This document shows, piece after piece, positions 1-8,058 of a DNA stretch of 40,383 bases. Source of the stretch: Christensenella sp. UBA3857 (GTDB lineage Bacteria; Bacillota; Clostridia; Christensenellales; CAG-138); the NCBI GenBank assembly GCA_002392505.1, contig DGHD01000013.1, positions 1-40,383 on the forward strand. Direction: 5' to 3'. Positions within the stretch are counted from its first letter, which is position 1; each line of letters starts with the position of its first letter. The notes under the pieces are model-generated. The model was not told the DNA's origin. It did no database searches and saw only the letters and a program-made list of their open reading frames with translations. The position numbers and the translations under genes are program-made.

Positions 1-179
1 TGGGAATCGCGTTCACCAGCCCCAGAATTGACTCGGGCCGCGCAGAGGTCGTCCTTGTGATCGCGGGAAGCGTCCTGGTCATCTTTGTCCTAGCGAATCT
101 CTTCCTGTGGCTGAAGGACTCTGCGGAAGCAAAAAAACTGAATTCAGATCTCGAGAAGTATCAGCAGCTTCATGCGTGA
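1..179 (+). CDS. C-terminal end of an unidentified membrane protein (partial)
   Basis: An open frame runs from the window edge (first complete codon at position 3) to a TGA at 177-179, giving 58 residues. It has one clear hydrophobic segment (VVLVIAGSVLVIFVLANLFL), then a short charged tail of about 20 residues rich in K, E, S and D. This looks like a last transmembrane helix with a cytoplasmic end. The N-terminal part lies outside the window, so family and function cannot be assigned. It is convergent with the minus-strand pseudogene that follows. I see no good intrinsic terminator after it. Confidence 0.55.
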   Translation, partial: GIAFTSPRIDSGRAEVVLVIAGSVLVIFVLANLFLWLKDSAEAKKLNSDLEKYQQLHA

Positions 180-225
180 TACCCTTTGCGCATTCTCATC
201 AAATCGCGTAGGGCTCCGTCAACAA

Positions 226-486
226 TCAGGGGACGGTTCTCTGATCGAGCGGGTACATCTTTATGTGCATAAGCTCGTGCAGTATTACCTCCTCGACGTT
301 TTCCTGCTTAGGGTCGGCGGCGTTCAAAAGGAGGATCGCCTTTCTGTCGTCGCAGTCGATCTTGAAATCGCCCGTCTTCCTTCACTCCGGGTCCTCGACG
401 AATTCGAGCTTCACGTCCCAGGCGGGCGTGATCCTCAGCTTACGGCAGTATCTCCCGAATAATTCGGCTGCATGTTCCTTGTTCAT
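226..486 (-). pseudogene. HExxH zinc-metallopeptidase-like protein, broken by an in-frame TGA and truncated
   Basis: Reading left from an ATG at 486-484, preceded by a strong GGAGG site, the frame encodes MNKEHAAELFGRYC and onward for 34 codons. It hits TGA at 384-382, then stays open to a second TGA at 228-226. The part after the first stop reads RKTGDFKIDCDDRKAILLLN and ends with HELMHIKMYPLDQ, a classic HExxH zinc-binding motif. The in-frame TGA falls where Trp (TGG) would fit. TGA is a normal stop elsewhere here, so I read it as a nonsense mutation or a sequence error. The frame ends soon after HExxH, so the C-terminal part expected of a metallopeptidase-like domain is missing. Promoter and ribosome site are intact, suggesting recent loss. 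Confidence 0.7.
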
Positions 487-514
487 AGCTCCCTCCAAAG
501 GCTTTTATTGAATA

Positions 515-543
515 ATTATATCTTACCCCGTCCAGCTTGGCAA
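515..543 (-). promoter_or_regulatory. Sigma-A-type promoter of the HExxH pseudogene
   Basis: On the minus strand, TTGCCA (543-538) is followed after exactly 17 bp by TATAAT (520-515). The start codon lies about 30 nt downstream with a GGAGG ribosome site. The promoter overlaps no other gene and faces away from the lipoprotein gene at 594. Confidence 0.65.
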
Positions 544-544
544 C

Positions 545-577
545 AAAAAACCTCTCCCGTTTTATACGGCAGAGGTT
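545..577 (-). terminator. Intrinsic terminator of the lipoprotein gene
   Basis: A 12-bp stem (549-560 with 566-577, one C/C mismatch) closes a short loop. On the minus strand it is followed by a T-run (complement of A545-A550). It sits 17 bp beyond the stop codon of the lipoprotein gene at 594-1112. Confidence 0.7.
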
Positions 578-593
578 TGGGATCGCCGGAAGC

Positions 594-1112
594 TCAGAAC
601 ACTATCCCCTCTTTGTTGGTCACTTCGACGCTTATCACCATCTTTCCGTCATAGAACAAGAAGGAATACTTGCCTTTTGCGAAAGCAAGCACTGCGGAGC
701 TGCCCATATCCTTTGTGCTAAAGCCGTTCTTTTTCATAACGGACTCGATCTCATCACGCGGCGAATCGGCGCTGAGCCCGTAAACGCTGACAGCGGGATC
801 GGTGATCATGATGCGGGTTATATGCGAACTGCCGCTCGAATAATCGGGATATGCCGTCACGGTATAGATAACGCACTTATCGGGATCGGTCTGCATACCG
901 TCCTCATTGACCGTGGGAACATAGCCTTTGCCGTAATACTCACGCCCGCCCATAATACCGTATTTGGGCTCATACCCGGAAAAATCGACGCCGTCGACGT
1001 TCTCGGCGATCCAGAACTCAAGATCGGTCTCGGGTTTTTTAAGCACGTCGGAGGAACACCCGGCAAGGGCGATCAGCAAAAGAGAGAATAAAACTGCGAA
1101 TGCTTTTTTCAT
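594..1112 (-). CDS. Unknown secreted lipoprotein
   Basis: The 172-residue protein starts MKKAFAVLFSLLLIALAGCSS, a typical lipoprotein signal with lipobox LAGC, so the mature protein should be anchored to the outer face of the membrane. I chose the ATG at 1112 because a GGAGG site precedes it and the signal peptide begins there. An upstream ATG at 1220 would add 36 residues before the signal and would lie upstream of the likely promoter. The rest is acidic and soluble, with motifs such as EFWIAENVDGVDFSGYEPKYG; I do not recognise the family. It has an ECF-like promoter and its own terminator, so it is probably monocistronic. Function unknown. Confidence 0.75.
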   Translation of the reverse strand: MKKAFAVLFSLLLIALAGCSSDVLKKPETDLEFWIAENVDGVDFSGYEPKYGIMGGREYYGKGYVPTVNEDGMQTDPDKCVIYTVTAYPDYSSGSSHITRIMITDPAVSVYGLSADSPRDEIESVMKKNGFSTKDMGSSAVLAFAKGKYSFLFYDGKMVISVEVTNKEGIVF

Positions 1113-1139
1113 ATCGGACCTCCTTCCTTCACTTATAAA

Positions 1140-1165
1140 GACGCTAAACGGGCGGGAAAGGTTAC
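1140..1165 (-). promoter_or_regulatory. Possible ECF-sigma-type promoter of the lipoprotein gene
   Basis: On the minus strand a GTAAC element (1165-1161) is followed, 17 nt after its AAC, by CGTC (1143-1140). This resembles the AAC...CGTC architecture of many extracytoplasmic-function sigma promoters. Transcription would start near 1133, about 20 nt before the chosen ATG, leaving room for the GGAGG site. No good sigma-A promoter competes with it. This is a pattern match only; no sigma gene lies in the window. Confidence 0.4.
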
Positions 1166-1251
1166 GTTCGGTGTCCTTCTCTTTAAGATCTTCGATTCCG
1201 TATCTCATTTCCCGATCCATAAAGGGTTCTCCCTTGCATACTTCGATTTGT

Positions 1252-1634
1252 TTATTGCCTTTTCTTTTCTATCGTATAAGACTGCATGCCTTTCCTGCAG
1301 CCGTTCTTCTCATAGAAACCTTCAACTCCGGGTTGAGAACCGAAGTACAACATGGTCGGCGTAATGGCTTTTGCCAAATGAAGAAGACAGCTTCCAACGC
1401 CTTGATTTCGGTATTCCGGAAGAACAAGCAATTCTGTGATCGTTCCGAAATAATAACCGTCCGAAAGGACACGCAGGCATCCTACAAGCTTTGAGCCGTC
1501 ATAAGCCGTTATGTTCAGCGTTTTGGAAAAGCGTTCTGCGTCCGTTCAGCATCATAGCTGCCGGGCCAGATTTGATTCACGAACGACAGAAAATCCGATG
1601 CATTAAGTTGTTTATCATCAACCTTATATTCCAT
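1252..1634 (-). pseudogene. GNAT-family N-acetyltransferase, frameshifted
   Basis: From ATG 1634 the frame reads MEYKVDDKQLNASDFLSF and onward to a stop after about 40 codons, at ...NAFPKR*. Shifting by one base in the A-run near 1525 restores a good frame: TLNITAYDGSKLVGCLRVLS, then TITELLVLPEYRNQGVGS, ending GFYEKNGCRKGMQSYTIEKKRQ at 1252. The segment LLVLPEYRNQGVGS matches the acetyl-CoA-binding motif A (R/Q-x-x-G-x-G/A) of GNAT enzymes. The total length of 383 bases is not a multiple of three, which fits one missing base. Without the lesion it would be a normal single-domain GNAT protein of about 127 residues. The substrate cannot be told. Confidence 0.75.
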
Positions 1635-1689
1635 CTTTGACCTCGATTACATAATAAACGTTAAAATAATCATATCCGAAAAGAATCGG

Positions 1690-2075
1690 AGAGTCAAGCA
1701 TTGCGAAGCAATGTGAGGATTTGCTTTGCAGGTTTCGCGAGGATGAGTGGAGAGAATGGAGCTTACCGGATTCTGAACCCTCGCTTCGCTGTTTCTTGAT
1801 TGCCTGCGATCTTGCGTGTGCGAAGCTGTGTGAGAATTTGCTTTGCAAATTCTCGCGGTTCAGAATCTCTTTCACGTTTTACCAAGCAAAAAGGCACTCC
1901 GATGGAGTGCCTTTTTGCTTGGTGGAGCTTACCGGATTCTGAACCGTGCGCAACGAATATCTGACGTCTTTGTTGCTTGGTTTCCGTTGCGCTGAGAATT
2001 TGCTTACGCAAATTCGCGGTTCAAATCTATATCTCTATGAAAGAACAAGAGGCATCATTGATGCCTCTTGTTCTT
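1690..2075 (-). repeat. Tandem tRNA-tail/hairpin repeats downstream of tRNA-Ala
   Basis: This gene-free stretch is built of degenerate repeats of about 155-165 bp. The 3' end of the neighbouring tRNA-Ala (T-arm plus acceptor strand) recurs at 1757-1779 and 1920-1945; the true tRNA end is 2076-2101. Both extra copies share one inserted base in the T-loop (attctgaacc instead of attcgaacc), so they are related to each other. Each unit also carries a short palindromic module around gaatttgc...gcaaattc (about 1710-1745, 1831-1860, 1994-2022), and two units have a long terminator-like hairpin. No full tRNA body is present in the extra copies. Short ORFs across this block are not credible genes. Confidence 0.7.
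1881..1923 (-). terminator. Long perfect hairpin next to a tRNA-tail repeat
   Basis: A 20-bp perfect stem (1881-1900 with 1904-1923) closes a GAT loop. The stem contains runs of A and T that give a T-rich 3' arm in either direction, as in bidirectional intrinsic terminators. On the minus strand it directly follows the duplicated tRNA 3' end, in the same arrangement as the hairpin after the real tRNA. Confidence 0.6.
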
Positions 2076-2076
2076 T
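2040..2076 (-). terminator. Terminator hairpin of tRNA-Ala
   Basis: A 17-bp perfect stem (2040-2056 with 2060-2076) closes an ATT loop immediately after the tRNA CCA end on the minus strand. The 3' arm ends TTGTTCTTT, supplying the U-rich tract inside the stem. It probably ends transcription of the tRNA and of any read-through from the upstream operon. Confidence 0.65.
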
Positions 2077-2152
2077 GGTGGAGCTTACCGGATTCGAACC
2101 GGTGATCTCTACACTGCCAGTGTAGCGCGATAGCCAACTTCGCTAAAGCCCC
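2076..2152 (-). tRNA. tRNA-Ala (anticodon GGC)
   Basis: The minus strand folds into a full cloverleaf of 77 nt including an encoded 3' CCA. The acceptor is GGGGCTT paired with AAGCTCC, the D-stem GCGA/TCGC, the anticodon stem CTACA/TGTAG with loop CTGGCAG, and the T-arm ACCGG-TTCGAAT-CCGGT. The anticodon is GGC. The acceptor carries a G3:U70 wobble pair, the main identity element for alanyl-tRNA synthetase, confirming Ala. It has its own promoter and a hairpin terminator. Confidence 0.95.
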
Positions 2153-2177
2153 GAATGCTTTTTCAAACTGCCTTGCT

Positions 2178-2206
2178 ATTATACGACAGCAAATCCGATT
2201 TGTAAA
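2178..2206 (-). promoter_or_regulatory. Promoter of tRNA-Ala
   Basis: On the minus strand TTTACA (2206-2201) and TATAAT (2183-2178) are separated by 17 bp. The tRNA 5' end at 2152 lies about 25 nt downstream of the -10 box. The promoter is between the end of the topoisomerase gene and the tRNA. Confidence 0.75.
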
Positions 2207-2223
2207 GCATTTTTGAAAGTATA

Positions 2224-4650
2224 TTATTCGGCGCTTGTCACCACGTCGTCGAGTATTACCGTGACCATCGGCTGACCCTTGCCGTTGCGCGATTCGATAC
2301 GGACTTCCTCCGAATTGATCTTCGTTTCGGTCCCGTGGAGCTGCTTTACGAGGATATCCCTCGGCTCGGTCACGTGGAGCACGGAGACGAGCTGCGTGCC
2401 GTTGGAGCCGTTTTTCTTAAAGCCGAACGATATGGCCCCCCTGCCGTTCCTGCCCTGCAGATCGTGGTCGAACACGAAGCTGCGCTTCATATAACCGCGG
2501 TCGGAAACGGTGAGTATCTCGCCCTCCTCGTTAACGGTATGGCCGTAGATCACGCGGTCGCCTTCATCGAGCTTCATGCCGTGCACGCCGCCGGTCTGCC
2601 TGCCTGTCACGGGCACGGAGGCGATATCGAATCTTATCCCCATGCCTTTTGCGGTCATGAGCAGTATTCCAAGATCGGTCTCGTCGAGAACGTACTCATA
2701 ACCGATAAGCTTGTCGTCCTTTAAGTTGATCGCCGCGACGCGCCTCGTCCTTGTGATGAACTCCTCCGCAGCTGTGGATTTTACCATGCCGTTAGCGGTG
2801 TAGAATATGTACCTGCCCGCCTTTTCGCCGTCCGTGAACGTGCCGATAACGTTTTCGCCGTTCTCGATATGTATGAGCGACGTGATGTTGGTGGGCTTTG
2901 CGTTGGGCTTGGTCTCCGGTATCTCCGAAACGGGCAGCGACAGCATGAAGCCCTGATCGGTGATCATCCTCAAGGTGGAGCTCGTCATGGTCTTGAACAC
3001 CTCTTTAGCGCCGTCCGCCGCGATAAGCTCGTCGGACAGGAGCTTAAGCTGCACCCTTCTGACCTTGTTCTCGGGAAGCACGAGCACCGCGGTCGGTTCG
3101 TCGGCAGCGGTATTTTCCTCCACAGGCTCCTCCGCCCCATCGTCGGAGATCAGCGTCGTGCGTCTCGGGTCGGCATATTTCTCAGATATTTCGGTAAGCT
3201 CGTCGATTATGAGCTTGTCGAGCTTCTTTTTGGAGGCGAGAAGTCCCTTCAAATTCGCGATCTGTTTCTGGAGATCGGAATGCTCACGCTCGATGGCGAT
3301 CTGTTCGAGATTGGTCAGGCGCTGGAGCCTCAAATCGAGTATCGCGTCCGCCTGCACTGCGGTGAGATCGAACCTTTCCATCAAGCCCTGTTTTGCGATC
3401 TTGGGCGACTTGGAGGCGCGGATCAGCGCGATCACCTCGTCTATATTGAGGAGCGCGATCATGAGACCGTCGAGGATATGCGCCCTGTGCTCCGCGGCGT
3501 CGAGATCGTGCCTGCATCGCTTGGTGACGACGTCCTCCTGATAACGGATATAGTGATCGATCAGCTCAAGGAGCGAGAGCTGCTTGGGCTTGCCCTCCGC
3601 TATCGCGACCATGATAACGCCGAAGGTCCTTTGGAGATCGGAGTATTTGAAGAGCGCGCGGAGTATCTTTTCCTCATCGGCGTCCTTCTTGAGCTCTATG
3701 ACGGCGCGGATGCCGTGCCTGTCCGACTCGTCCCTTATGTCGTTAACGCCGGCAAAAACGGTCTTTTTCGCATCGACAAGCTCGCGTATGCTGACCAGCG
3801 TCCTCGCCTTGTTGACCTGATAGGGAAACTCCGTGACGACGATCAGCTTTTTGCCGTTCTTGAGGGTCTCGATATGCGTTTTCGCCCGGTTGATGAGCTT
3901 GCCGCGCCCGGTTGCGTAGGCGTTCCTTATCTCGTCGGACTTTATGATATAGCCGCCCGTCGGAAAATCGGGGCAGGGCATTATCTTCATGATATCGTCT
4001 AGCGAGATCCCGGGATCCTTGATCCTCGCTATAACGGCGTCGATCGCTTCCTTGGGGTTATGCGTGGGGATCGACGTGGTAAGACCGACGGCGATACCGT
4101 TCGCGCCGTTTATAAGGAGGTTCGGGAATCTGCCGGGAAGCATCTCCGGTTCCTTGAGGGTATCGGAGAAGTTAAGACAGAACTTGACGGTATCCTTCTC
4201 GATATCGCGCACCATATCCATCGCGGCGGGAGCCATCCTGACCTCGGTATAACGCATAGCGGCGGCAGAATCGCCGTCGATCGAGCCGAAATTGCCCTGA
4301 CCGTCCACGAGGGGAAGGCGCATATTGAAGTCCTGCGCCATACGTACCATCGCGTCGTAGACCGAGCTGTCGCCGTGGGGATGGAATTTACCGAGGCAGT
4401 CGCCGACGATACGCGCCGACTTCCTGTACGGCTTGTCCGGCGTGTTGCCGAGCTCCAGCATAGTATAGATTATCCTTCGCTGAACGGGCTTCAAGCCGTC
4501 CTCGACCCTCGGGAGCGCCCTTTCGAGAATGACGTGCTCCGCATAAGGGAGCATGGCGTTGTGCATCACGTCGTCCATGCTGACGACGCTGTAATTCTCC
4601 CTGATCTCGCTGAAATCGATCTGATCCTTGTCCTGTTTTTTCCTTGCCAT
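2224..4650 (-). CDS. parC: DNA topoisomerase IV / gyrase subunit A
   Basis: This 808-residue protein is the DNA-cleaving subunit of a type IIA topoisomerase, which passes one duplex through another using ATP from its B partner. The N-terminal breakage-reunion domain is clear: LKPVQRRI (about 54-60), the quinolone-pocket motif [12 protein letters not shown] (about 90-101) and the catalytic tyrosine in [10 protein letters not shown] (Tyr134). The pocket residues Ser95 and Asp99 are the usual quinolone-sensitive type. A coiled-coil/tower region follows, then a beta-pinwheel C-terminal domain with repeats such as [12 protein letters not shown] and [11 protein letters not shown] find no exact GyrA box (QRRGGKG), which favours ParC over GyrA, but the two are hard to separate here. 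It is the last gene of the def operon; its ATG overlaps the rpe stop (TGATG). No parE or gyrB is adjacent. Confidence 0.9.
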   Translation of the reverse strand: MARKKQDKDQIDFSEIRENYSVVSMDDVMHNAMLPYAEHVILERALPRVEDGLKPVQRRIIYTMLELGNTPDKPYRKSARIVGDCLGKFHPHGDSSVYDAMVRMAQDFNMRLPLVDGQGNFGSIDGDSAAAMRYTEVRMAPAAMDMVRDIEKDTVKFCLNFSDTLKEPEMLPGRFPNLLINGANGIAVGLTTSIPTHNPKEAIDAVIARIKDPGISLDDIMKIMPCPDFPTGGYIIKSDEIRNAYATGRGKLINRAKTHIETLKNGKKLIVVTEFPYQVNKARTLVSIRELVDAKKTVFAGVNDIRDESDRHGIRAVIELKKDADEEKILRALFKYSDLQRTFGVIMVAIAEGKPKQLSLLELIDHYIRYQEDVVTKRCRHDLDAAEHRAHILDGLMIALLNIDEVIALIRASKSPKIAKQGLMERFDLTAVQADAILDLRLQRLTNLEQIAIEREHSDLQKQIANLKGLLASKKKLDKLIIDELTEISEKYADPRRTTLISDDGAEEPVEENTAADEPTAVLVLPENKVRRVQLKLLSDELIAADGAKEVFKTMTSSTLRMITDQGFMLSLPVSEIPETKPNAKPTNITSLIHIENGENVIGTFTDGEKAGRYIFYTANGMVKSTAAEEFITRTRRVAAINLKDDKLIGYEYVLDETDLGILLMTAKGMGIRFDIASVPVTGRQTGGVHGMKLDEGDRVIYGHTVNEEGEILTVSDRGYMKRSFVFDHDLQGRNGRGAISFGFKKNGSNGTQLVSVLHVTEPRDILVKQLHGTETKINSEEVRIESRNGKGQPMVTVILDDVVTSAE

Positions 4651-5306
4651 CAGTTGCCCCTTATCATGCTGATCATTTTCTGCCTGTCCTCCGCCTTGAA
4701 TACGGCGTTGCCCGCGACGAGCACGTTCGCTCCGGCGGCGCGGCAGAGCGCGGCGGTCTTTTCATTGACTCCGCCGTCGACCTCGATATCAATATCGAGC
4801 CCGCGGGAGAGAGCCATGTTCCTGATCGCTTCTATTTTTTTAAGCGAGGAGTCGATGAACTTCTGCCCGCCAAAACCCGGATTGACGCTCATTACGAGCA
4901 CCATATCGACGCTGTCGAGCAGGTATTCCACGGCGTTGGGATGAGTCGACGGATTGAGCGCGATACCCGCCTTTTTTCCGTAAGACCTTATGAGCTGCAG
5001 AGTGCGGTGCGCGTGAATATCCGCCTCGCGGTGGATGGTGATGATATCCGCGCCGGCGTCAACGAAATCCTTGACCCATTTAGCCGGCTCGGCGACCATA
5101 AGGTGCGCGTCGAAAACGAGATCCGTCGTCGGTCTCAGCGCCTTACACATGGGAGCTCCGAACGTGATGTTCGGGACGAAATTCCCGTCCATAACGTCAA
5201 GATGCACGTAATCAGCGCCCAATCCTTTAAGCGCGGCGACCTCTTCGCCAAGCCGCGTGAAATCTGCCGAAAGAATGCTCGGTGCGACCATAACCCTGTC
5301 AGTCAT
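4650..5306 (-). CDS. rpe: Ribulose-phosphate 3-epimerase
   Basis: The 218-residue protein interconverts ribulose 5-phosphate and xylulose 5-phosphate in the pentose phosphate pathway. The family signatures are present: APSILSADF near the N-terminus, [16 protein letters not shown] (metal-binding His/Asp), [17 protein letters not shown] and DIEVDGGVN, with a TIM-barrel pattern throughout and normal length. The ATG at 5306 overlaps the end of rsgA by 8 bp. The stop overlaps the start of the topoisomerase gene by one base, so translation is coupled. The rsgA-rpe pairing is common in clostridia. Confidence 0.95.
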   Translation of the reverse strand: MTDRVMVAPSILSADFTRLGEEVAALKGLGADYVHLDVMDGNFVPNITFGAPMCKALRPTTDLVFDAHLMVAEPAKWVKDFVDAGADIITIHREADIHAHRTLQLIRSYGKKAGIALNPSTHPNAVEYLLDSVDMVLVMSVNPGFGGQKFIDSSLKKIEAIRNMALSRGLDIDIEVDGGVNEKTAALCRAAGANVLVAGNAVFKAEDRQKMISMIRGN

Positions 5307-6186
5307 ATTTATGCCTCCTCATCTCTATTGCTTCGTTTGCTATTTTGACGTATCTTTGATACCGTTCCTTATTGACCGCGCCTTCTGCAACGGCCTGCTT
5401 TACCGCGCAGTCCGGCTCGGAGATATGCATGCAGCCTATGAATCGGCACATACCCATATACTCCTCAAACTCCAGGTACATACCCGGTATATCCTCGGGC
5501 TCGAGCGGAACGGATTCAAGCAGACTGAAGCCCGGCGTATCCGCTATCAGCCCGCCTCCGGGTATCCTGATAAGCTCCGCGTGGCGGGTGGTATGCCTTC
5601 CGCGCTCGGTCTTTGCCGAGAGACCTCCCGTTTTGAGATCGAGCCCGAGCAGCCTGTTAATGAGCGACGATTTGCCGACTGCGGACTGACCGGCAAACGC
5701 CGTCGTGCTGTCCGAGAGGAGCGCCCTCAGCGCATCCATGCCATAGCCCGTCTCCGCCGAAACGGATACGATGTCGTCGACGGCGCCGCGGTACTGCTCC
5801 GCTATCGCGCCGGAAGCGCCGCTTTCTCCCCCGTCGCATTTGTTGATCACGATCACGGGACGGACGCCCTGCTTTTTGCAGTAGATCAGGAGCTTATCGC
5901 AAAGCTCGAGATCGGGGAGCGGCTCCGTCGCCGCAACGACGATCAGCAGCGTATCTACGTTCGCGAGTGCCGGGCGCAGGAGCTCGTTCTTCCTCGGGAG
6001 TATGCTTTGGATATAGCCCTCCGCCTTTTTATCGACGGTGAAAGTCACGTTATCGCCGGGAAGAGGCGTCTCTCCGTTCTTTCTGAAAAGCCCCCTCGCC
6101 TTGCAGACGTATGTTTTGTTCCCCTCTGTGAGCACGGTATAAAAGCCGCCGACTCCCTTTATGATCCTTCCCGATTCGGTATCCAA
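5299..6186 (-). CDS. rsgA: Ribosome small subunit-dependent GTPase A
   Basis: RsgA (YloQ) is a circularly permuted GTPase that checks late 30S subunit assembly. The 295-residue protein shows an N-terminal OB-fold, then G motifs in permuted order: NKCD (G4), then GQSAVGKSSLINRL (G1, P-loop), GRHTTRH (G2) and DTPGF (G3). The C-terminal zinc-binding tail has Cys and His in CRFIGCMHISEPDC. Length is normal. It begins 12 bp after prkC and overlaps rpe. In Firmicutes this GTPase is a known substrate of the neighbouring PASTA kinase. Confidence 0.95.
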   Translation of the reverse strand: MDTESGRIIKGVGGFYTVLTEGNKTYVCKARGLFRKNGETPLPGDNVTFTVDKKAEGYIQSILPRKNELLRPALANVDTLLIVVAATEPLPDLELCDKLLIYCKKQGVRPVIVINKCDGGESGASGAIAEQYRGAVDDIVSVSAETGYGMDALRALLSDSTTAFAGQSAVGKSSLINRLLGLDLKTGGLSAKTERGRHTTRHAELIRIPGGGLIADTPGFSLLESVPLEPEDIPGMYLEFEEYMGMCRFIGCMHISEPDCAVKQAVAEGAVNKERYQRYVKIANEAIEMRRHKYD

Positions 6187-6198
6187 ATAAGCCCTCCG

Positions 6199-8058
6199 TT
6201 ATTCGAAATTGCGGGTAATGCTCGTGTAAACCATGCCGTTGACGTAAATGATGCAGGTGAACGTGCCCTTCTCCCAATAGCGGCCGGTAAACGGCACCGA
6301 AACCGTTCCGCTGCCGTACTCCTGTCTGAACAGGACGATCTCCCCCAGATCGGTAACGACGGTAACGACAACGTCGTTCGATTCGCTGCTCAACGTAAGG
6401 TTTTCAGAGAACTCCGCCCTGTACTCGCCGGGATCGTGCCTGAATACGTAGATCTCCGCAAGTATGGCGTTATAGATGATATCCATACCCTCACTCGGGT
6501 TCTGATCGACGACCGTACCATCGGGGTGCTCGCCGTAAGCCGTGGAATTATCCGTTATGAATATCCTGTAGTTGTTGATGCCCATATTAAGGAGCGTCCC
6601 GACTGCGTCATCCGCTTCCATTCCGGACAGCCCGGGCATCCTTATGGTCTCAACGATCGGTTCCTTGCATACGGTAATCTTAACCATATCGCCCGTCATC
6701 ACCGTCTCGCCAGGATCGGGGGACTGTTTGATCACGGTACCGACAAGCTGAGGTCCCGCCTCGTAATCGATAACGCTGTCAAGCACAAGCCCTCTTTCGG
6801 CAAGCACGGATTTTGCCTCGTCCACGGTCTTTCCGAAAAGATCGGGCACGGCGACGGTCTCCATCCCGAGGCTGATCGTTACCGAAACGACCGTCCCGGG
6901 CTTTGCCTTTGTCTTCGCGGCGGGTTCCTGTTCGCATACAGTACCTGCTTCGTACTCATCCGAAGCTTCGTATCCGACTATCTTAATACCGTACCCGCGG
7001 TTTTGCGCGTATTCGGTGGCTTTATCCTCCGTAAGTCCAAGCAGCTTCGGCACGCTGTCCTTACCGGCGTTCCCCTTTCCCTGCGAGATGAGGAACATGG
7101 CGAGGAATACTCCTATAATGCCGACAACGCAGCCTATTATGGCTATCAGCGGCAGATGCTCTTTCAGCTTGTTTTTCTTTCCGCCGGCGGGATTTGACGA
7201 CTCCTTCCTGCGCTTGATCCTCGCAAATCTCGAAAGCGGATTCTTGAGCGCGTGCTTAAGGTCCCTCTTCATGTCCTCCGCGTCGGAATAACGGATGGAG
7301 CGGTCCTTGTCGGTCGCCCTTTCGACCACGTCGCTCAGCGATATCGGTATCCGGTCGTTCGCCTCATGAAGCGGAACGATATCCTCGTTTACGTGCTTCA
7401 GCGCGACCTGAACGGCGTTTTCGCCCGTGAACGGGGGCTTGCCGAGGAGCATCTCGTAAAGCATTACGCCGACGGAGTAGATGTCCGTCTGCATATCGAC
7501 TTCTTCGCCCTTTGCTTGCTCCGGCGATATGTAGTAAACTGAACCGACCGCTTCCTTGCCGTCATACGTCTTGGTGGCTTTGCCGGCGAATTTGGCTATG
7601 CCGAAGTCCGCGAGCTTAATGCCGCCGTCCTCGGTCATCATTATGTTCTGGGGTTTAACGTCCCTGTGGATGAGACCCTTCTTATGCGCGTAGGAGAGTC
7701 CGTCGAGAACGTCGCAGATGATGTCGACCGCGTCGCCCGGGGCAAGTGCACCGTTCTGATCCATGTATTCGCGCAGAGTAACGCCGTCCACGTATTCGAG
7801 TATGAGATAATGGATATCCCCTTCGCTGCCCATATCGAGAAGCGATACGACGTGCTCGTTCTTGAGCGAGACCATCGCCTGCGCCTCCCTGTTGAGGCGG
7901 CGAAGATACTGCGGATCGCTCGAGTACTCGGTCTTTAGCACCTTTACGGCGACGACCTTGCTCTCGTATATGTCCATGCCCTTGTAGACGTCGGCCATTC
8001 CGCCGCTGCCCACCTTTTCCATTATCTTGTATCTGCCGTTAAGGAGCTTACCGATCAT
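6199..8058 (-). CDS. prkC: PASTA-domain serine/threonine protein kinase
   Basis: This membrane kinase senses peptidoglycan or muropeptides outside the cell and phosphorylates cell-wall, translation and metabolic proteins. I start it at ATG 8058 (MIGKLLNGRYKIMEKVGSGG), overlapping the phosphatase gene by 11 bp, giving 619 residues. The Hanks kinase domain is complete: glycine loop GSGGMADVYKG (17-27), Lys39, HRDVKPQN (131-138) and DFG (151-153). A basic juxtamembrane stretch precedes one helix at about 303-325. Three PASTA-like repeats follow (about 335-400, 402-470, 471-545). After them comes an extra domain of about 75 residues, rich in V, T and Y and predicted beta, ending VYTSITRNFE. The paired phosphatase lies directly upstream. 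Confidence 0.95.
   Translation of the reverse strand: MIGKLLNGRYKIMEKVGSGGMADVYKGMDIYESKVVAVKVLKTEYSSDPQYLRRLNREAQAMVSLKNEHVVSLLDMGSEGDIHYLILEYVDGVTLREYMDQNGALAPGDAVDIICDVLDGLSYAHKKGLIHRDVKPQNIMMTEDGGIKLADFGIAKFAGKATKTYDGKEAVGSVYYISPEQAKGEEVDMQTDIYSVGVMLYEMLLGKPPFTGENAVQVALKHVNEDIVPLHEANDRIPISLSDVVERATDKDRSIRYSDAEDMKRDLKHALKNPLSRFARIKRRKESSNPAGGKKNKLKEHLPLIAIIGCVVGIIGVFLAMFLISQGKGNAGKDSVPKLLGLTEDKATEYAQNRGYGIKIVGYEASDEYEAGTVCEQEPAAKTKAKPGTVVSVTISLGMETVAVPDLFGKTVDEAKSVLAERGLVLDSVIDYEAGPQLVGTVIKQSPDPGETVMTGDMVKITVCKEPIVETIRMPGLSGMEADDAVGTLLNMGINNYRIFITDNSTAYGEHPDGTVVDQNPSEGMDIIYNAILAEIYVFRHDPGEYRAEFSENLTLSSESNDVVVTVVTDLGEIVLFRQEYGSGTVSVPFTGRYWEKGTFTCIIYVNGMVYTSITRNFE

Noticed and set aside
226..486. 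Reassignment of TGA to Trp, or selenocysteine, to explain the in-frame TGA
   Set aside because: TGA is the true stop of several intact genes here (fmt, rlmN, surE, ATGA overlaps), and no selenocysteine-type hairpin or Cys homology is evident.
1624..2011. Short ORFs in both directions across the tRNA-adjacent repeats
   Set aside because: They are made of repeated palindromes and tRNA tail copies, lack ribosome sites and resemble no protein.
1690..2075. CRISPR array
   Set aside because: Repeats are few, degenerate and unevenly spaced, they contain tRNA sequence, and no cas genes are present.
5257..7197. Long open frame (646 codons) on the plus strand
   Set aside because: It is antisense to rsgA and prkC, which have clear domains; G+C-rich codon use creates such shadows.
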